Positions 56,700-64,000 of a stretch of DNA of 64,000 bases are shown here, piece after piece; within the stretch, counting starts at the first letter, position 1, and each line of letters begins with the position of its first letter. This stretch comes from Flaccisagitta enflata (Eukaryota; Chaetognatha; Sagittoidea; Aphragmophora): NCBI GenBank assembly GCA_965153355.1, contig OZ231128.1, positions 12,152,001 through 12,216,000 of the forward strand, written 5' to 3'. Made by a program: the position numbers and the translations under genes. The notes below the pieces were generated by a model. The model saw only the letters and a list, made by a program, of their open reading frames with translations, searched no databases and had not been told where the DNA came from.

Positions 56700-57660
56700 A
56701 CAATGATAAATATGTTTACAATAGTAACATTGATTTCGAGCTTGAATATTTAAAGTGATGTATCTCATTATGGAATGAATAAGTACTATTTCTATAGACA
56801 GGCCTTATTTAAGCTGTTTCTTTGACTGAGCCGTCCGGGCTCGCTTCTCAAAATTTGACTGAGCCCCGACCGACAGCGAGCTTAATAAAGGATGTGATCA
56901 TGTGATAAACCCTAATTTGCATATTGGAGTAACCCAGGAAAACATTTTGTTTGAGCGAAAAATAAAAACTTTCCCTATTGATTTTTGAATACTTTGTCAT
57001 CATCAACATCTACTTGGTGTGGTAAACTAAGTATTATCGTTAGTTTTAAACTTATTTCCGCAATAAATTGTCATTCAACTGACTTACGCTAGTGGATTTA
57101 ATGTTGGAGAGGCAATATATAATGAAATCCACCCTTCTTTGACCGTTCCATATTATTCAATCAGTGATGATATCTACTTTTCTTAAACGACCCGGGAATT
57201 GGGTCGTCATGAGTCTCATCATCAAGTTATGTGTTTTCACAATATCGTTGTGAGCGGGTGAGCAGGGCCAGCTAATCCCAATTCACACCCAACACCCTTT
57301 CCAACACATACTTATACACAAATAGCTTCAAAACGCTCGTTTTTCCACTTTTTGATTCATACTCATGGACCCACGGATGGACAAAGCCTCCTATAGAGTT
57401 GCGTGTCCACCTCTGAGGAAATGGCAACTAAGCATATCGCGACCTGGAATGGTGAACGGTTTGTCACTCATGGGGGGCAAATGGCTCGTGGTAATACACT
57501 TTCTTACACCTTTTTACTTACTACGATATCAAGCCTACTCTGAAAGAGCGTCCCGGGCTGACATACAGCAACACCTGAAAGCCCGACAGCAAAATAGAGA
57601 GCATCGGGCTCGCGGGCTCGCTTTAAAATAAGGCCCGTAAAACTTTGGATTTCCATATTT
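56700..57660. other. Intron, no gene recognised
   Basis: One hairpin-family remnant (GACCCACGGATGGACAAAGC, CCTATAGAGTTGCGTGTCC) at about 57370-57407. An 88-codon plus-strand frame here lacks splice support. Confidence 0.4.
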
Positions 57661-57739
57661 AGAAATAAACCAAGTTACATATTATTAGATGCATAACCTT
57701 GAATCAGTAAAAAAAACTCCATGTCATATAGTGTGAACA

Positions 57740-58779
<1,040 letters not shown>

Positions 58780-58985
58780 CTGAACAATGTATGACATGAT
58801 TAAAATTTAAATGGTTGAATTTGCAGTTGAGATATCGTTTGACAAGTAACTTGAGCAAGGGTGAATTCGGATCGCAACTTTTACCAATTTCCGATAAGAT
58901 CATTACAGACGGACCAACGGATTGACCGACGGTCCAATGAACGAACGAAGCCTCTTAATGAGTCGTTCTCCGCGACTTAGGGCGT
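58780..58985 (-). other. Intron with hairpin-family MITE end
   Basis: GACGGACCAACGGATTGACC near 58911 and CGAAGCCTCTTAATGAGTCG with a degenerate stem (GTCGTTCTCCGCGAC) near 58945-58980. Confidence 0.55.
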
Positions 58986-59227
58986 GTTTCTAGTGAGCGC
59001 CAAAAACGCGTTTGTTCCCGTGAAACGTGATAACAGCGTGAACACATATTCAAGAATTTCAACTGTCTCATGAGGGAGTGAGCGTAGTGAGCGAGCCCGT
59101 GAACGGAGTGAGCGAGCAAAGCAGAGCGCTGCAGAGCGAGTAAGCGGAGTGAGCGGTACAAGTGAACGAACGTAGCGAGCGACCGAGTGGCCCTTTCAAA
59201 ACGCGATCGTCTTTGACTAGAAACGCC
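58986..59227. mobile_element. Complete introner-like MITE (reference copy)
   Basis: About 240 bp with ends GTTTCTAGTGAGCGCCAAAA and CTTTGACTAGAAAC; GAGTGAGCG(A/T)-type repeats fill the middle. This copy lies within the exon 2-3 intron and does not touch a splice site. It is the reference for the intron-sized copy at 3295-3768. Confidence 0.8.
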
Positions 59228-59292
59228 CCCTTAGAATGATAAAGTCATTTTAATGATCAATTAATGACTAAGTTAAGTCTGGAAGTGAGTAC

Positions 59293-59523
59293 CTTTTAGC
59301 GCTGTCTGCAGTGTTGCCTGCGTTTTTATTGACGGCGGTGAAGCCGACAGCGTTCGAGCCGACAGCCTCCGAGCCAACAGCGTTCGAGCCGGCAACGTTC
59401 GAGCCGACAGCGTTCGAGCCGATAGTGTACAAGCCGACAGCGTTCGAGTTGGAAGTGTGCAAGCCGACAGCGCTGGAAGCTTTTTTTCTTTTTTCGATGT
59501 CTGACTTTGAGACCCACAGCGCG
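59293..59523 (-). CDS. Exon 2: SNAVG repeats
   Basis: Acceptor TTTGCTTTACACAG|C; donor TAAAAG|GTACTC. Frame: SALWVSKSDIEKRKKASSAV, then about eight degenerate five- to ten-residue units around SNAVG (SNAVGLYTIG, SNAVGSNVAG, SNAVGSEAVG), ending NKNAGNTADSAK. Underlying DNA is a 15-bp minisatellite (GGCTCGAACGCTGTC). Two bases in and two out, consistent with exons 1 and 3. Confidence 0.75.
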
Positions 59524-59619
59524 CTGTGTAAAGCAAATAAAAAGAATAGTTGCAAATGAAATAGCGAGAAGGGCAACAACTCGAAATTGACTAATGACCT
59601 CTGGTTTTGCTCATGGGGA

Positions 59620-59885
59620 ATTATGAGGCTCGGATTTGGATTTGGATTTGGCTTGGTTTGGACTTGGATTTGGGCCTTAAGGCTAGGATTTGGGCCTGAA
59701 AATTTGGAGTTCAGCCTTAAAGCTGGGATTTGGACCTTAGGGCTGGAATATGTGTTTCAAGGCTGGTATCTGAGCCTAAAGGTTCGAATATGGAATTCCA
59801 TGTTGTGTTTTGGCTTGTAGGAGAAGAAATAGGAGGAGAAATTTCCCTAAATGTAAACGCATAGACTTCTTCGGGGAAGCTGCCA
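59620..59885 (+). mobile_element. Minisatellite-bearing MITE, third copy
   Basis: About nine units like GGCTAGGATTTGGGCCTTAA (59625-59805), then GGAGGAGAAATTTCCCTAAA, GCATAGACTTCTTCGGGGAA and GCTGCC. These flanks match those at 25870-25900 and 29950-30010. Confidence 0.7.
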
Positions 59886-60140
59886 AGAAAGGAAAAGAAT
59901 TGTGCGATAAAAATCTTTTTTCTCTTGTTGTGCATAAATTACCATTAAAAGTAATAAGAAAACGACTTCCGTTTCTGACCTTCATTCGTTCGTTCTTTCT
60001 GACTGAAGCAACGAAGCGAAAAGAAGGGGAGAGAAAAATGCGTATTATCGCTACATTTATTTTCTCTTACAAAATGGCGTTCCCCTTTGTTGCTTTTACA
60101 GTGATAAGGATATTTCAAGGACAGACACTAATAGTAATAG

Positions 60141-60228
60141 TGCTTTCACGCTCAAGGAAAAAACATGATAATCATGTTTTTCCAATGAATAAAACCTTAT
60201 TATCCGGATTTCTTCCTTGAGCGTGAAA
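60141..60228. repeat. Short hairpin with CTTTCACGCTCAAGGAA ends
   Basis: GCTTTCACGCTCAAGGAAA pairs with TTCCTTGAGCGTGAAAGC. The loop is about 50 bp and includes AACATGATAATCATGTTT, itself palindromic. Confidence 0.85.
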
Positions 60229-60243
60229 GCTAGCCTAACAACA

Positions 60244-60550
60244 ATTAATACGATTTCATAGAAAAGTTCTCTATCAGAGGGATATGGCCCAAAATCATGT
60301 TTACAGATGGTCCATGAAAAAAATTTAACCCTGGAACCCCTATAAATTGGCGCCGCCACCTGCCCCCTTTCCCATAGTAAAACATAGGCAAAAATCCTTC
60401 CTATACATTTTCTATGGGATATGAGGGGGGTGGCGGCGGTAATTTTGAGAGGTCCCAGGGCCAATTTTTTGTTGTGGTTTGTATGTGTACATGATTTTGA
60501 GTCATATGCCCTTGATAGAGAACTTTCCTATGACTTTGTATGAACCCTTG
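60244..60550. mobile_element. GGCGGCG-loop hairpin element, second copy
   Basis: AAGTTCTCTATCAGAGGGAT near 60264 pairs with the AGAGAACTTTCC end near 60528; GGCGCCGCCACCTGCCCCC pairs with GGGGGGTGGCGGCGG. Homologous to 50925-51225 in reverse orientation. Confidence 0.85.
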
Positions 60551-60559
60551 TTATGCTAG

Positions 60560-61345
60560 TGAAAGCACTGTAATAGGAATATATGATAGGTCATACATAC
60601 TAGATACATTTTGTTTTTTTAAAGCGCTGGAAACCTCTCCCTTGAAAACTTTTCCCAAGAAGATTTACTGAATGAAAATTTCTTTAGAAAAAAAATTTTC
60701 GCTCTCGACAAGCGTTTGCAGAGGACAAAACTTTCTTGATTTACCAATAAAGGCGGCTCTCGCCGACCGGAAAACAGTCGTAAATGGGATTTTTTTTTGC
60801 TGTGCATTTTTTTTGTATGCATCTCATGACATCTGGTTCACTTCTTGTCTATTTTTGGTATTCAATCTCTGTCTTTCTGTGTCACTTTTTCCCCATGGTC
60901 TATGAGTGTATTAAAGTATCAAAGCTAGCGTCATAAAAGCTGGAGTCAATTTAGTAACATCTTTTTCTGTTTCTTATCATTACATAAGGCTGAAAATTTG
61001 GATCAATGGAAAATATCGATTATGCAAATATGCAAAAAAAAAAATCAAAAAATTCATAACGCCAAAAGTAATGATCGTAGAGACTTTTGGCTGGCACCAT
61101 TTGAAGGAGAAAAATAAGCTCTTTCTTAGATATAAATATTTAAAAATGTATCTAACTAGCCCAAAAATGGCTCGACTTCCTAAAATATATCAAACCAAAA
61201 GTGGAAAACTTTATTTCTCCCCTATATTTCAAAAAGTCGAATTACGTAATTCGACTTTTTTCCAATAATACAACAACATGATTTTCTGCGTCGCAAACCA
61301 ATTCACGGACCAACTCATCAGACAATCGATCAATCGATCAATCAA
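60560..61345. other. Intron 1, no further feature recognised
   Basis: AT-rich. CGAATTACGTAATTCG near 61238 is a short palindrome, and ATCGATCAATCGATCAATCA precedes the exon 1 donor. Confidence 0.45.
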
Positions 61346-61349
61346 TCAC

Positions 61350-62860
<1,511 letters not shown>

Positions 62861-63110
62861 ATTCTATGAATTCAGATGTATATATCTTTGAAAATGCATC
62901 AAAAAGTGGGATATATATCAAGTAAAGATCCTCGAATTTGTTTTTTTGTGAAAGTTTACTATTGCACTAAGTTTGTCCGTCATTTCTCCTTTGAAAAAAT
63001 GTTTTTTTCCTTGTTTCAAGGTTGAGTGGTATATTGACGTTTTGGGACGTAGAGATAGACATTTAAAAGACACGTAAACCGCTTATAGCTTCGATGTAAG
63101 CTGAAAAAAA
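62861..63110 (-). promoter_or_regulatory. Region upstream of the FReD gene start
   Basis: AT-rich sequence with GATATATACATC about 20-30 bp upstream of the ATG, a weak TATA-like candidate. No other motif can be supported, and an untranslated 5' exon could lie further upstream. Confidence 0.25.
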
Positions 63111-63111
63111 A

Positions 63112-63632
<521 letters not shown>

Positions 63633-63807
63633 ATTCATGGTCAAGAGTGAGAAAAACAACAACTGCAAATGGGCTAATTTCAATTACATCTGTGCATTTA
63701 AGCTTACATGTATGCTAGTCCATGTCTATCATTGATAGACTATCAAACTATCAAGTCTATCAAGTTACAAATTTCAAATAGAAACATTACGAAAATTCAG
63801 TCTCCCA

Positions 63808-63812
63808 ATGTT

Positions 63813-63850
<38 letters not shown>

Positions 63851-63873
63851 CGTCGTCATCGTCGTCGTCGTCG

Positions 63874-63964
<91 letters not shown>

Positions 63965-64000
63965 GGTTGTTGCTGTCGTTGTCGTTGTCGTTGTCGTTGT
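63808..64000 (+). repeat. (GTTGTC)n, (GTC)n and (GTT)n microsatellites
   Basis: The same repeat types encode Asn/Asp runs on the minus strand in exons 3 and 4, so an upstream coding exon is conceivable, but no splice site or frame supports one here. Confidence 0.9.

Overview
This is a eukaryotic, almost certainly invertebrate-animal, genomic window. Short exons with GT..AG borders sit in very large introns, and two conserved animal domains can be read by splicing exons by eye: a fibrinogen-related C-terminal domain (FReD) and a MyTH4 domain. The sequence does not fix the lineage. Most long ORFs are microsatellite read-through, so I built genes from splice sites plus codon phase.

Layout: (1) one coiled-coil exon of a minus-strand gene at the left edge (505-613). 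(2) A plus-strand gene from about 2202 to 29091 or beyond. Its exons are Thr-, Gly-, Asn-, Asp- and Glu-rich and lead into a MyTH4 domain split by a long acidic insertion; the last exon seen ends in a donor, so the gene is incomplete. (3) A minus-strand gene from 62860 (ATG, signal-peptide-like start) to 30084 (stop). It encodes a predicted secreted FReD protein with a very long low-complexity N-terminus, coiled coils and a Cys-rich exon. All exon phases fit except at one intron (56093 to 43499), where an exon is probably missing, and the 3' end of the poly-Asn exon is unresolved. The two genes converge near 29.1-30.1 kb.

The introns are packed with repeats: a gag-only LTR retrotransposon (44001-49621) in the FReD gene; a 2.6 kb TIR element with a decayed gene (17285-19913) inside an older MITE; long hairpin elements, including three of 615-617 bp that share a core motif, and a 3.7 kb palindrome (51226-54894); about 30 copies of small elements with a terminal hairpin and a (CGGT)n or (CCGT)n array; and many micro- and minisatellites.

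The most interesting signals concern gene structure. Arrays of truncated exon copies lie next to their parent exons in two introns of the FReD gene. One intron coincides with a mobile element to within about 4 bp, and three 3' splice sites lie just downstream of a conserved transposon end, which suggests introner-like behaviour. The small hairpin-ended elements fall into subfamilies whose terminal stems co-vary with the opposite end, and two sit head-to-tail, which suggests rolling-circle mobility.
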